A stretch of DNA of 64,000 nucleotides from Pseudomonas sp. CFBP13508 (lineage in GTDB: Bacteria > Pseudomonadota > Gammaproteobacteria > Pseudomonadales > Pseudomonadaceae). Below are positions 36,428 through 45,371 of the stretch, piece after piece. The stretch spans positions 186,001 through 250,000 of the forward strand of contig NZ_QFZZ01000008.1 of NCBI RefSeq assembly GCF_005233515.1, given 5' to 3'. The position numbers and the translations under genes are program-made. Below the pieces are notes generated by a model. It was not told the DNA's origin, searched no databases, and saw nothing but the letters and a program-made list of their open reading frames with translations. Each line of letters begins with the position of its first letter. Within the stretch, counting starts at the first letter, position 1.

Positions 36428-37174
36428 ATGAGAAAGAACACTAGCGGTCCACGATTCAAGGCACTCCTGGAAGCAGCGAACATCAGCACCACGGATTTCG
36501 CAAGGTTCTGGGGCACGGAAGCCCAAAACGTTCATAACTGGTACACCCGGGGCGTCCCGGCGTATCGCATGGAAGAAGTCTCACGCCTGTTGTCGGTCAA
36601 TAGTGAATGGCTGAAAACCGGGGAAGGCGTCAAGGAGGTCGCGCGCCTGCACCCACCCGCCAGCAATGGCGACACGTTCGATGCCCAGTCCATCTGCGGC
36701 GTCTACACCGTCATCAACCCCAGCGACATTGACCTGGCATTTTTCAAGGAAACCCCGATCGCCAATGGCGACGGCAAAACCCACGTCATCCTCGACCCCG
36801 ACCAGTCCCTGCGCCTGCCCCGCGCCCACCTCGATCAACTCGACATCCAGCACGCCAACGCCATCTGCGCGCACATGATCGGCAACAGCATGGCCGATCG
36901 CATCGAGGACGGCTCCATCGTCGCCATCGACCGTGGCCTGACCCAGGTCGTCGACGGCGAAATCTACGCCGTAGAGCACGACGGCATGCTGCGCATCAAA
37001 TACCTGCACCGCATGCCCGGCAACGGCCTGCGCATGCGCAGCCACAACAGCGCCGAATACCCCGACGAGGTCTTCCGGCCGGCGCAGATCGAAGAGCAGC
37101 GGATTCACATTCTTGGCTGGGTGTTCTGGTGGTCGACACTGGGCAAGCGCCGGCCGGTGGTGCCGTTTCTATGA
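36428..37174 (+). CDS. LexA/CI-like S24 transcriptional repressor
   Basis: 248 residues. N-terminal helix-turn-helix (about 10-60: TDFARFWGTEAQNVHNWYTR) and a C-terminal S24 domain with catalytic Ser154 in GNSMADRI and Lys191 in LRIKYL. Proteins of this build (CI, PrtR) are relieved by RecA-stimulated self-cleavage, but I could not locate a convincing Ala-Gly cleavage site in the linker. No phage or pyocin genes adjoin it, so its targets are unknown. ATG 36428 is preferred over a GTG two codons earlier; neither has a clear ribosome site. Confidence 0.88.
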   Translation: MRKNTSGPRFKALLEAANISTTDFARFWGTEAQNVHNWYTRGVPAYRMEEVSRLLSVNSEWLKTGEGVKEVARLHPPASNGDTFDAQSICGVYTVINPSDIDLAFFKETPIANGDGKTHVILDPDQSLRLPRAHLDQLDIQHANAICAHMIGNSMADRIEDGSIVAIDRGLTQVVDGEIYAVEHDGMLRIKYLHRMPGNGLRMRSHNSAEYPDEVFRPAQIEEQRIHILGWVFWWSTLGKRRPVVPFL

Positions 37175-37187
37175 CATTTCACTTGAA

Positions 37188-37214
37188 CCTGTGGGAGCGA
37201 GCCTGCTCGCGAAG
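37188..37214. repeat. Single REP unit (family 2)
   Basis: CCTGTGGGAGCGAGCCTGCT followed by CGCGAAG, a solitary copy without its inverted partner, 14 bases behind the repressor gene. Confidence 0.85.
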
Positions 37215-37229
37215 AGGGCCCTGATAACC

Positions 37230-37252
37230 AGTACAAATCCAGGATTTGTACT
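37230..37252. repeat. Perfect 23-base palindrome
   Basis: AGTACAAATCC, a central A, then GGATTTGTACT. It has no T-run, so it is not an obvious terminator. It lies between the repressor gene and the antitoxin-like gene and could be an operator. Confidence 0.7.
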
Positions 37253-37467
37253 GCTTCAGTCGCTCTAAACCGCACTCGAGGCTGGGAATCCAGAGCAAAA
37301 CTCAGTATCCTGCGCCCCACATTCGCGCATCGACCCGCCCAGCGGCTCGGATGACGCCCGACGCGGCAGACCAACGTCTGACCAAGTCCCACAGCCGGAC
37401 GCAGATCCGGATGTACGTTTTGAAGGCTGGCGCGGTTTACCAAAAATAAACCAAGCCAGTCCCCGAG
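37253..37467. other. Gap without recognised gene
   Basis: Open frames here are short and show no family signature. A remnant of a former gene is possible, because the stretch has coding-like GC content and ends in a terminator-like hairpin, but no product can be named. Confidence 0.4.
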
Positions 37468-37491
37468 AAGCCGGCCACAAGCCGGCTTTTT
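37468..37491 (+). terminator. Rho-independent terminator
   Basis: Stem AAGCCGGC / GCCGGCTT with loop CACAA followed by TTT. No confirmed gene ends directly before it on the plus strand, which supports the idea of a lost or unrecognised transcript upstream. Confidence 0.78.
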
Positions 37492-37597
37492 AATGCCTGC
37501 AAAAAAGGCTACGCCTACCTTTTGGAGTCTGAGCCTCCATTTATTGAAGTGATTACCTTACTGTCGTAACGACAAACTTCATTACAGGAACTTCATC

Positions 37598-37837
37598 ATG
37601 GCCTTCATCAACATCCGAATTGACGATGATCTGAAAGAGCGCTCCTTCGCAGAACTAAAAAAGCTGGGCGTCACGCCTTCAGAATTAATGTGTCAGACGC
37701 TCCAATATGTGGCCGAGCGGGGAAAGCTTCCCTTCAAAACGACGTTGCTCGGTAAGGAAGATGTAGCGCTGATTGCCGTAGTCAGCGAACGTCTCGCATT
37801 GACTCAGCGAGTCAAGGTGAGCCTGGATGACCTATAA
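37598..37837 (+). CDS. RelB/DinJ-family antitoxin-like protein without a toxin partner
   Basis: 79 residues. The N-terminal MAFINIRIDDDLKERSFAELKKLG is a ribbon-helix-helix arm as in RelB/DinJ antitoxins (key residues INIRIDDDLKERS). The usual toxin of the RelE/YafQ type should follow within a few bases; instead the next gene is an unrelated lipoprotein 81 bases away. AGGAA precedes the ATG. It may be a stand-alone regulator or the remains of a toxin-antitoxin pair. Confidence 0.78.
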   Translation: MAFINIRIDDDLKERSFAELKKLGVTPSELMCQTLQYVAERGKLPFKTTLLGKEDVALIAVVSERLALTQRVKVSLDDL

Positions 37838-37918
37838 GACCTGAGTTGATCGACGTGCCTCACAGGAATCAAACAAGCGGGACAGCGGTTCCGAAGCAAT
37901 TCACAAGGAAGTTAAAAC

Positions 37919-38353
37919 GTGCGATTCGCTCCTCGCCTCAAAATGCTCGGAACGGTCACCCTGGCCGCCGCGATGAGTTTCTGCATCTCTGGCTGCGTGG
38001 GTGCCATCGTAGCTCTGCCTGAGAAAATCACACTCAGAACTGACCAGTACAAAGCTCTGAGCGCTCGCTCGCTCACACCGGCGGTCACCCGAACCGCGCA
38101 ATCAACGCCTGCCCGTGAATGGTGCGGTCTCACGGTTTGGGCGTTGGTCGTTCCTGTTCCGTTGAAGTTGCCCGTGTGTAGGTCGTACTACGAGCAGTCT
38201 TTCGGCAGTGACGAGTTCGGCAATGAAATTGTTTTGCTCAATTCAGAACAAAAAGTAGCGTCGCCGTTCTACGCCTGCGGCCCGTTCATGATGCTGGGGC
38301 CGATTGTGCATGGTTATCAGGGCAACGCGCTTTGTGGCGTTTTTCCTGATTAG
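37919..38353 (+). CDS. Small lipoprotein of unknown function
   Basis: 144 residues from GTG 37919, chosen because AAGGAAG lies seven bases upstream. A signal peptide with a lipobox (ISGC, Cys26) is followed by VGAIVALPEKI. The mature part contains several Cys residues (EWCGL, PVCRSYYEQ, FYACGPF, LCGVF) that could form disulfides in the periplasm. No family recognised with certainty. Confidence 0.78.
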   Translation: MRFAPRLKMLGTVTLAAAMSFCISGCVGAIVALPEKITLRTDQYKALSARSLTPAVTRTAQSTPAREWCGLTVWALVVPVPLKLPVCRSYYEQSFGSDEFGNEIVLLNSEQKVASPFYACGPFMMLGPIVHGYQGNALCGVFPD

Positions 38354-38359
38354 CCGGAT

Positions 38360-39172
38360 TCACGGATAACTGAACGACTTCACCAACGTCAGCTCTCCCG
38401 CCGTCCGCATCGGCACTACAAACGTCTCCATCTTCTCGCTCGGCGTGCCCTCTTCGGTGATGACCGTCACCTGCGCCGTGGTCAGCGCCTGCACCGCTTC
38501 ATCCCCCCCTTCGTCATCTCCGCGATATCCGCCGCCGTAATAATTCACATACACCAGATACTGCCCTTTGATCGGCGCGGGCATGGCGGCGATTTCCGGG
38601 CCGTAGCCGGTGGTTACGTCGACGTCGAGGGCGGCGCCGTTGGGTGCGACGCGGTTGCCGTACCAGATGTGGGCGCCATCAGGGGTGATCAGGTGCAGGT
38701 CGAGGTCGGTGCCGTCGCTGTCCCAAGCCAGCAGGACGCGCAGTTTGGCCGGGGTGGCGCCGCCGCGGGCGTTGAGGAATTGCGTGCGGTGGCGTCGCTG
38801 GCCGTCGGCGCTGCGCACTTCGACGCTGTTGCTGCCGTTGGGGAAGGAGAACGGGCGATCGAAGCCGCCGGTTGGGTCGATTTTCAGTGGCATGCTGACG
38901 CCGTTGACGATCAGGCGGCCGGGTTCGTTGTTCTTCGGCACGGCTTTGATCTGGCCGCTGATTCTGGCGGTATTGGCCTGGCCAAGCGGTGTGTTGACCG
39001 ACGAGGCCGGGTAGTTGACGGTCTGGCGAAAGCTCTCGCCCTCGCCTTGCGGTGCGCCGCTGCGCCAGCCGCCCACCGGGGTGTCGAGTTTGACGCCATC
39101 GGCGGCGAATGCTTGCGGCAGCACGTTGAGGGCACAGAGCAGCAGCAAGACCTGTGGATAACGGAGTGTCAT
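38360..39172 (-). CDS. yfaP: YfaP family DUF2135 periplasmic protein (copy 1)
   Basis: 270 residues with a signal peptide ending AFA. The family core is TPAKLRVLLAWDSDGTDLDLHL with ITPDGAHIWYG and later GQYLVYVNYYGGG, a beta-rich domain of unknown role. Last gene of the alpha-2-macroglobulin operon, three bases behind yfaQ. A second copy opens the operon at 47751; the two share the GWR, LDLH, TPDG and VYVNY blocks but differ clearly in sequence. Confidence 0.9.
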   Translation of the reverse strand: MTLRYPQVLLLLCALNVLPQAFAADGVKLDTPVGGWRSGAPQGEGESFRQTVNYPASSVNTPLGQANTARISGQIKAVPKNNEPGRLIVNGVSMPLKIDPTGGFDRPFSFPNGSNSVEVRSADGQRRHRTQFLNARGGATPAKLRVLLAWDSDGTDLDLHLITPDGAHIWYGNRVAPNGAALDVDVTTGYGPEIAAMPAPIKGQYLVYVNYYGGGYRGDDEGGDEAVQALTTAQVTVITEEGTPSEKMETFVVPMRTAGELTLVKSFSYP

Positions 39173-39175
39173 GGT

Positions 39176-40795
39176 CTATTCCAGCAAAAGGTGACGGGCG
39201 AGCCCTTCGATGTAGGTTTCATCCTGGCCGTTGGGGTGTGCTTCGAAGGCCAGGTGCAGATATTCGTGGGTCAGGTCGAGGCGATCCTGCAGGGTCAGCA
39301 CGCCGCGCACGTAAATCCGCTGGCGTTCGCGGTCAACGAAGGGCCGGCCGAAGGCGAGTTTGCATACGGCGAAAGTGCTGACTTCGTTGTAGCCGGTTTC
39401 GCTTTCCAGCGTCGGACGCCAGCCGCGTCGCTGCTTTTGCAGCCAGTCTTGCGCGGCGGGCAATGCTTCGCAGGAGGCGACCGGGTTGTCCCAGCGGCTG
39501 AGGCTGGCGCGTGGATAGGCGTGCAGCAGAATCGCGTCGTAGCGCTGGCCGGCGTTCGCTTGCTCGACGGCTTGCTGCCAGGCGAGTTTGTCTGGGCCGG
39601 GCTGGTCGGAGTGATAGGTGACGGTGCTGCCAGCCATTACCAGGTCCGCCGTCCACGCCGCGATGTTGCGTGACTCGGCCGAGGCTGGGCGCGGGGCGAC
39701 GCGCTGGCGATTGCTGCTGTCGTCGATGCTCAGGCAGTCGCCGTTGCGCGTGGCGTTTTGCAGCAGATAAGTGCGGATCGCTACGGCCAGCGCCTTGGCG
39801 GCTTCGGCGGGTTGCGGTTTGGCTTCGCGTTCGAGAACGCGGGCGACATATTCTTCGCGATCAAGTCTTGCGACGAGTTTGTCGTTGAGCAGAAACAGTT
39901 CGCCATCGCTGTGGATGTCCAGCGCATTGCCGTTGGCGAATTCTACGCGGTAGTCGCCGCGCAATGGCCCGGACGTGGCGACACGATCCCCGACCAGAAC
40001 CTTCGAAACCGGATATTTCGAAAACAGCCCGACTTCCACACAACGCCCCGTGTCCGCTGGCCACGCCGTCGGCAACACGCTGGCCAACGCTTGGCCGTAA
40101 TGACGCAGGACCATCTGACTGGTACCGCGCCCACCCGCCCAGATCGGTGCGCCGTCGGCGCTCCAGCCGGCGAATCCACCTTGCCGCGATTGTGCATCCT
40201 GGTCGCCGAGCCAGCTCCAGGTCTTCACCCGCAGGCGCCCGCCCAACTCGCCAACGACATTGCCGTCCGCCGCGTTCAGCACGACATCGAGCAGCACGCG
40301 GCGCATCTGTTCCTGCGCTGACAGCAACGCCAGAACGCTCAATAACTCGGCAACCGAAACCCTTGTTGCCGGTTGCACGGCTGGCAAATCCAGCAACCAC
40401 GACGGCGCCTGCCGCGCCTGCCAATACGCTCGCCAATCCGTCGCTGCAATGCCCAACCGCGCCGGTTCGAAATACAGACCGCAGGATTTCACCAGCGCCT
40501 GATCCCGCTCGATCCTGCCGCCCGCCGAGCAGCAATAAACTTCTTCTTTGGACTGCCCGCGACATTCATAAGCCGGTTCCCGTGCACCGGTATCCACCAG
40601 CCACGCGTAGACGAACAACTTCCACAGACTGCCCAGCGGCGCATCCAGCGACGCTGGCAACAGTTCGCGCTTGATCAGTTGCGTCTGACTCAACGACAAC
40701 AACTCGCCCTGATAGGCCACGCGCAACGGCTCGTCCTGCGCTGTCGCCAGCGCCGGCATCACGTACATCAGCAGCCACAACAGCGGCCGGCGCAT
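39176..40795 (-). CDS. yfaQ: YfaQ family DUF2300 protein with PBP-like, SpoIID-like and HExxH parts
   Basis: 539 residues, exported (signal peptide ends ATA). Three parts can be read. Residues 40-240 look like a degenerate penicillin-recognising domain: SLWK (56-59) as SxxK, KSCGLYF (Ser104) where SxN belongs, and VKTW (191-193) in place of KTG. Residues 300-350 resemble SpoIID/LytB (DREEYVARVLEREAKPQ, Glu324, then ALAVAIRTYLL). The C-terminus has a zinc-peptidase motif HEYLHLAF (His510, Glu511, His514). All point to the cell wall, but activity is unproven. It begins one base after the yfaS stop. Confidence 0.88.
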   Translation of the reverse strand: MRRPLLWLLMYVMPALATAQDEPLRVAYQGELLSLSQTQLIKRELLPASLDAPLGSLWKLFVYAWLVDTGAREPAYECRGQSKEEVYCCSAGGRIERDQALVKSCGLYFEPARLGIAATDWRAYWQARQAPSWLLDLPAVQPATRVSVAELLSVLALLSAQEQMRRVLLDVVLNAADGNVVGELGGRLRVKTWSWLGDQDAQSRQGGFAGWSADGAPIWAGGRGTSQMVLRHYGQALASVLPTAWPADTGRCVEVGLFSKYPVSKVLVGDRVATSGPLRGDYRVEFANGNALDIHSDGELFLLNDKLVARLDREEYVARVLEREAKPQPAEAAKALAVAIRTYLLQNATRNGDCLSIDDSSNRQRVAPRPASAESRNIAAWTADLVMAGSTVTYHSDQPGPDKLAWQQAVEQANAGQRYDAILLHAYPRASLSRWDNPVASCEALPAAQDWLQKQRRGWRPTLESETGYNEVSTFAVCKLAFGRPFVDRERQRIYVRGVLTLQDRLDLTHEYLHLAFEAHPNGQDETYIEGLARHLLLE

Positions 40796-40796
40796 G

Positions 40797-43700
40797 TCAG
40801 TTGACCGTGACCTGACCGAGGGCGGCTTTCGCCTCCTGGGCCTGATGCTGCGGTGCATACACTTGCTTGAAGCGTACCGGCGGCAGGTTGAACTGGCCCT
40901 TCTGCGAGAAGCGCACCAGATGACGCAGGCGCAACTCGCCACTCAGCGCGTCGACCGGCACCGCGTATGCCAGTTGTCCCGGTTCGAAACGCGCCTTCTC
41001 CAGCGCGGTCGGTTCGGTGCCGTCCTTGCCCTGCAACTTGATGCCCCACGTCGTGCGCTCAACATCCGCGCCCGGTGGCAGCGGCACTTCAAGCATGCCG
41101 TAGCGCAGCGGTTTCGCTGCCTTGCTGGTGAGGATCACCTCGTCCAGGTACAGGCTGTCGCTGGACAACGGTTTAGTGCCGACCGGCTCGAGTTTGAAGG
41201 TGAACGCTTCGTCGCCCGGCACCAGACGCGACAGGCGCCGGGTGATGGTCACGGCCATCGGATCGACCTGCGGCTGTTGGGTCTGGAAGCTCAGCGCAGC
41301 ACGCAGCGGCCGCTCTTGCGTGCCGGACACGCTCAGCACATTCGGCAGCGGCGTCGCACCTTGCCATGTCCAGTACATCTCGCCGCTGGCGCCGTGGTTT
41401 TTCTTCCAGCCTTCACCCGGCATCAGCGCGATGGTCGGCGAGGCCTGAGCGATGCTGCGTTGCAGCCAGGTCAGCGCCAGTGCACGTTCCAGTGTCGATT
41501 GCTGCGGCAACAGACGTTGCAACAACGCCGTCGCGCGAGCCTGATCGAACGGTTGCAGCGACAGGTTCAGTGCTTCAACGAAGGGCTGCGAGCTGACCGC
41601 CAGACGTTGTTGCGCTGCGCCCAGTTGCCGATTGAACGCCTCCGGCAAAGCAACTTTCGCCTGCGTGGCCAACGATGCAGTGAGTACCCGCGCCGCCGCC
41701 AGACCAAGTGCCGAATCCGGGTCGTTCATCACCAGACTGTCCTGGCCGTCGTCGAGCAAGGTTTCGGCAGCGCCTTCACCGGCCTTGGCCAGATCGTCGA
41801 TCAGACCGCTGAGCAGCGTGTTCACTGGCAATTCCATCTGTTTGGCGAACGACAGAATCAGCGCCCGTTGCAGCAATGGCGTATTCGGCGCTTGCTTGGC
41901 ATAAACCTCCAGCACCCGCTGCCAGTGCTCCGGCGGCAGGGTCAGGTCGAGTACGCGGCTGGCATTCCAGTCGGCGTAATAGGCATAGGCGGTGAGAAAT
42001 GCATCCGGCTCGCCGTCGTAGCCCCACCAGGTGAAGCTCGCAGACGGCCCGGCCATTTGCACCAGGCGCAGACGACTGTTTTGCATGATCAGGCGCAAGC
42101 GATCGCGAATCTGCGGGTTCGAGGCCAGCGATGGATAAGCGATGCTTAGCGGCAGCAAGCGACTGGCCGTCTGCTCGACGCCGCCGTACGGGTAGCTGAG
42201 CAGATCATCGAGGGCGGAACGGAACAGCGCTTGCGGACTGTCATCCAGACGCAGGCGAATATCCGTGGCATCCGCCGGCAAACTCAAGGGTGTATCGCCG
42301 CTGACCACATCGAGACTTTGCGTTTGCGTGACCTGCCAGCCTTCACCGGTGGCACTCAAGCGCACAGCCAGGGCATCGGCGACTTTGCCATCCTGCACCA
42401 GCTCCGCCGTCCACTCGCCAGAGGCCAAAGCGAACGCCGGCAGTGGCAGGTAATTGATGCCGCTGTTCAAAGTCACCGGCAGACGTTGTTCGGTACCGGC
42501 ATAGTGAGTCACCAGTTCCGCCTTGACCGGTTTCTCCGCCTGACTGAACGCAAACACGCCCAGTTGCGGCTGATCGCCCTTGCGGAATTTGCTCGGCCCG
42601 CTCCACTTCAGGTACAGCGGTTTTTCCGAACGGACAAACTGCTTCTTCTGCCCGACCTGACCGTCATCGGCAATCGCCCGCGCGGTGATGCGCCAGCGGG
42701 TCAGCGAGTCCGGCATCTTGAAGGTGAAACGGGTTTTGCCGTCGGCGCCGGTCAACAACTCCGGCTGCCACGCAGCGGTGTCGACGTCTTCACGGCGCGG
42801 ACGCTCAAGCACTTTCACGCCGCGTTCGCTGCGATTGGCCTTGCCCGGTGCGCCGGGGCTGCCCGGCAATGCCACGTCGTAGCTGATGAATGACAGGCTG
42901 GCACTGGTGCGCACGTTGTTGCGCCGCGGATGATAGAAGAACTGGTCGATGCTCGGCGCGACTTCCGGTTGCAGCGCATAGACCATTTCGTCGACCACGC
43001 TGACCGTCAGATGCGCCGGAACCGCTTTACCGGCGAACTGCGTGGTGAGGTCGACCGTGACCGTATCGCCCGGCAGATACACCGCTTTGTCGGTGCTGAT
43101 CGCCACGTCGATTTGCGGCGCGACCACTTTGATCCCGGCGTTCTGGAAGCTGTACTGACCGCCCTTGGTGTAGAGCACGGAGAAGGTCAGGTTCGGCGCG
43201 AAGTTATCCTTCACCGCAATGCGCGCGCGGTATTGGGTGTCGCTGAGTTTTTCCAGCTTCAACCAGTCAGCGCCCTTGGCCAGCAGCGCAGTGGCCTCGA
43301 CCTTGTCGCGCTCCAGCGACAGCAGTGCATCGCTGACCGGCTCAGGGAAGGTGATCAGCGCCAGCGCTTCTTCGCCCGCCTTGTACTCGGGCTTGTCGAG
43401 GACGATTTCCACGGTACCCGGCACCGCTTTCACACCGTCGCCGGTGACCGAGTGGCCGGTGGCGCCGAGGACGCGACCGTGTTGATCCTTCAGCGTCAGG
43501 TTGTAAGTGCCCGGACGTTCGAAGGCGAGGCTGAAGCCTTTGTCCGTTGCGGCGAGTTTGCCTTCGCCGGTGCTCTGATCTTCCAGGCGCACCCAGGCGT
43601 AGCTGCTCGGCGTTACGGCTTTGCTTTGTTCGGTGCCACCCTCATTGGCGTAGCTGAAGGCAACCTTGTCACCGACCGCACTGAACCGCTGCGGCGCGCT

Positions 43701-45371
43701 CAAGCGGAAACTCGCCGCGCCACGGTCGATGAGGATTTCCTTGGTGGTCTTCACCCGATAAGCCGCGCCGTCGCTGGCAAACACAGTGAGCATGTAGCGG
43801 CTTGGCTTGTCGGCGGCTGGCAGGTCGAGGGTCGCGTTGCCCTTGCTGTCGGTGGTCAGTTCGGTGCTGGTCAGCTCCACCGGGAATTGCCCGAGGTATT
43901 GCAGCTCGTTGTCGACCATCGACAATTGCTGGGCGCGCAGGCTCAGGCTCAATTTGGCATTGGCCACCGGTTTGCCGTCGGGGTAGAGCAGCACCAGACT
44001 GCCTTTCACCGGCTCACCGGTGCGGTAATCCTGCTTGGCCAGATTGAGCGAGATTTCGAAGTGCGGCTTGATGTATTCGGCAACGCGGAAAGCACTGCTG
44101 TAGGCCTGATCCTTGTAGTTGAAACGGATCTCGTAACCACCGGCCACGGCGTTATCCGGCAACTGGAAGCGACCCTGCGTACCTGCTTTCGAATCCAGTT
44201 TCAGATCGAGGGTCTGCAATTCGGTCCCCGTGGCATCAAGCACGCTGACACTGACATCCGCCGCGCCCGGCAGCACCGAATCACGGGCATTCTTGAACTC
44301 GCGACCGACGATTTTCAGCGACACCCAATCGCCCGGACGATACAGCGGCCGGTCGGTGAAGGCGTAAAGTTTGGTGTCGTAGATTTCGCTGTCGTAGTAG
44401 AAGTTTTCCGAGACGAACACGCCGCCCTCTTCGTCCTCGCCGATGACGAACGAGCGCTCCGGGCTGACGTGTTTCAGGCGCAGCAAACCATCGGCATCGG
44501 TAGCACCGCTGCTCATCACGCCGAGGCCATCGGTCCACAGCACATTGACCTTCGGCACCGAGCTGCCCTCGTGTTTGCGCGCGGCCCAGACCAGTAATTC
44601 GTCACCGGCAATCTTGCTCACCGCGACGGTGTTGGAGACGAAAACCATGGTGGTCGCGCGGTACTTGCCGATCAGCGCTTCAACCAGATACAGCCCCGGT
44701 TTCAGGTTACCCAGCGGGATGTAGACGTTGCCCGGCGCGACGCTGACGAAGTCGCTGGACGAGCCGGCCAGATTAACCCCGGCCGGCGGCTGGATAGGCT
44801 TGGCCTGCCACAGCGGATAACGGAACTGGCTGACCACCGGCAGACCCGGGATCAGCGCGAATTGCGGCTGCGCGTCGTACGGCGTCGGCGCGGCCATGGC
44901 CTCACCCATTTTCAACTCCGGCACTTCTTCGGTGACCTGCTTGCGCGACTCGTAGGAGAACGCACGCTGCATCACCCGCCGGGATTTGCGATACCAGTTG
45001 TCCCACAGATAGGCGAGAGTGTTGGACAGACCTTCGCCCTTGAACTGGCCGTCGCTGACGACGCGATGCAGGTTCTTCTGGCGCTTGAGGAAATCCAGCG
45101 GCTTGTCGATGCGATATACGCGAATGTCGGCGCCGCCGTACGGCTCCATACGAAAGCGCCGGTAGTCACGACCCGGTGCTTCAAGGCGGACCATCGCCTG
45201 CTCGTCGCTGGCAAAACTGCTGTCGGCGAGCAGGAAGAAACTCTCACCGGCCACCGGCGTGTAATTGCTCGGCTCCACCGAGTCTTCGGCGTTGACGCAG
45301 GAAAACGGCAGCAACAACGCCAACAGCAAGGAAATTCGCGAACAGATACGCAACATGCGGGCACCGGTCAT
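40797..45371 (-). CDS. yfaS: Bacterial alpha-2-macroglobulin without thioester (YfaS type)
   Basis: 1524 residues, signal peptide ending VNA-ED. Chain of MG-type beta domains, a bait-like region, then the A2M core (LTRWRITARAIADDG, KWSGPSKFRKGDQP) and a C-terminal helical TED-like domain. At the thioester position the sequence is YPYGGVEQTASRLLP: Gly1064 replaces the reactive Cys of CxEQ, while Glu1066 and Gln1067 remain. So it cannot trap proteases covalently, as known for the YfaS branch. The start at ATG 45371 overlaps the yfaT stop (ATGA). Probably periplasmic protease defence together with its operon partners. Confidence 0.94.
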   Translation of the reverse strand: MTGARMLRICSRISLLLALLLPFSCVNAEDSVEPSNYTPVAGESFFLLADSSFASDEQAMVRLEAPGRDYRRFRMEPYGGADIRVYRIDKPLDFLKRQKNLHRVVSDGQFKGEGLSNTLAYLWDNWYRKSRRVMQRAFSYESRKQVTEEVPELKMGEAMAAPTPYDAQPQFALIPGLPVVSQFRYPLWQAKPIQPPAGVNLAGSSSDFVSVAPGNVYIPLGNLKPGLYLVEALIGKYRATTMVFVSNTVAVSKIAGDELLVWAARKHEGSSVPKVNVLWTDGLGVMSSGATDADGLLRLKHVSPERSFVIGEDEEGGVFVSENFYYDSEIYDTKLYAFTDRPLYRPGDWVSLKIVGREFKNARDSVLPGAADVSVSVLDATGTELQTLDLKLDSKAGTQGRFQLPDNAVAGGYEIRFNYKDQAYSSAFRVAEYIKPHFEISLNLAKQDYRTGEPVKGSLVLLYPDGKPVANAKLSLSLRAQQLSMVDNELQYLGQFPVELTSTELTTDSKGNATLDLPAADKPSRYMLTVFASDGAAYRVKTTKEILIDRGAASFRLSAPQRFSAVGDKVAFSYANEGGTEQSKAVTPSSYAWVRLEDQSTGEGKLAATDKGFSLAFERPGTYNLTLKDQHGRVLGATGHSVTGDGVKAVPGTVEIVLDKPEYKAGEEALALITFPEPVSDALLSLERDKVEATALLAKGADWLKLEKLSDTQYRARIAVKDNFAPNLTFSVLYTKGGQYSFQNAGIKVVAPQIDVAISTDKAVYLPGDTVTVDLTTQFAGKAVPAHLTVSVVDEMVYALQPEVAPSIDQFFYHPRRNNVRTSASLSFISYDVALPGSPGAPGKANRSERGVKVLERPRREDVDTAAWQPELLTGADGKTRFTFKMPDSLTRWRITARAIADDGQVGQKKQFVRSEKPLYLKWSGPSKFRKGDQPQLGVFAFSQAEKPVKAELVTHYAGTEQRLPVTLNSGINYLPLPAFALASGEWTAELVQDGKVADALAVRLSATGEGWQVTQTQSLDVVSGDTPLSLPADATDIRLRLDDSPQALFRSALDDLLSYPYGGVEQTASRLLPLSIAYPSLASNPQIRDRLRLIMQNSRLRLVQMAGPSASFTWWGYDGEPDAFLTAYAYYADWNASRVLDLTLPPEHWQRVLEVYAKQAPNTPLLQRALILSFAKQMELPVNTLLSGLIDDLAKAGEGAAETLLDDGQDSLVMNDPDSALGLAAARVLTASLATQAKVALPEAFNRQLGAAQQRLAVSSQPFVEALNLSLQPFDQARATALLQRLLPQQSTLERALALTWLQRSIAQASPTIALMPGEGWKKNHGASGEMYWTWQGATPLPNVLSVSGTQERPLRAALSFQTQQPQVDPMAVTITRRLSRLVPGDEAFTFKLEPVGTKPLSSDSLYLDEVILTSKAAKPLRYGMLEVPLPPGADVERTTWGIKLQGKDGTEPTALEKARFEPGQLAYAVPVDALSGELRLRHLVRFSQKGQFNLPPVRFKQVYAPQHQAQEAKAALGQVTVN

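Noticed and set aside
37105..37443. 112-codon minus-strand frame behind the repressor
   Set aside because: It overlaps the end of the repressor gene and a REP unit and has no recognisable motif or ribosome site.
36428..38353. Pyocin or prophage cluster under the CI/PrtR-like repressor
   Set aside because: No lysis, tail, integrase or other phage gene follows; the next genes are an antitoxin-like protein and a lipoprotein.
40797..45371. Active thioester macroglobulin
   Set aside because: The reactive Cys is replaced by Gly1064.
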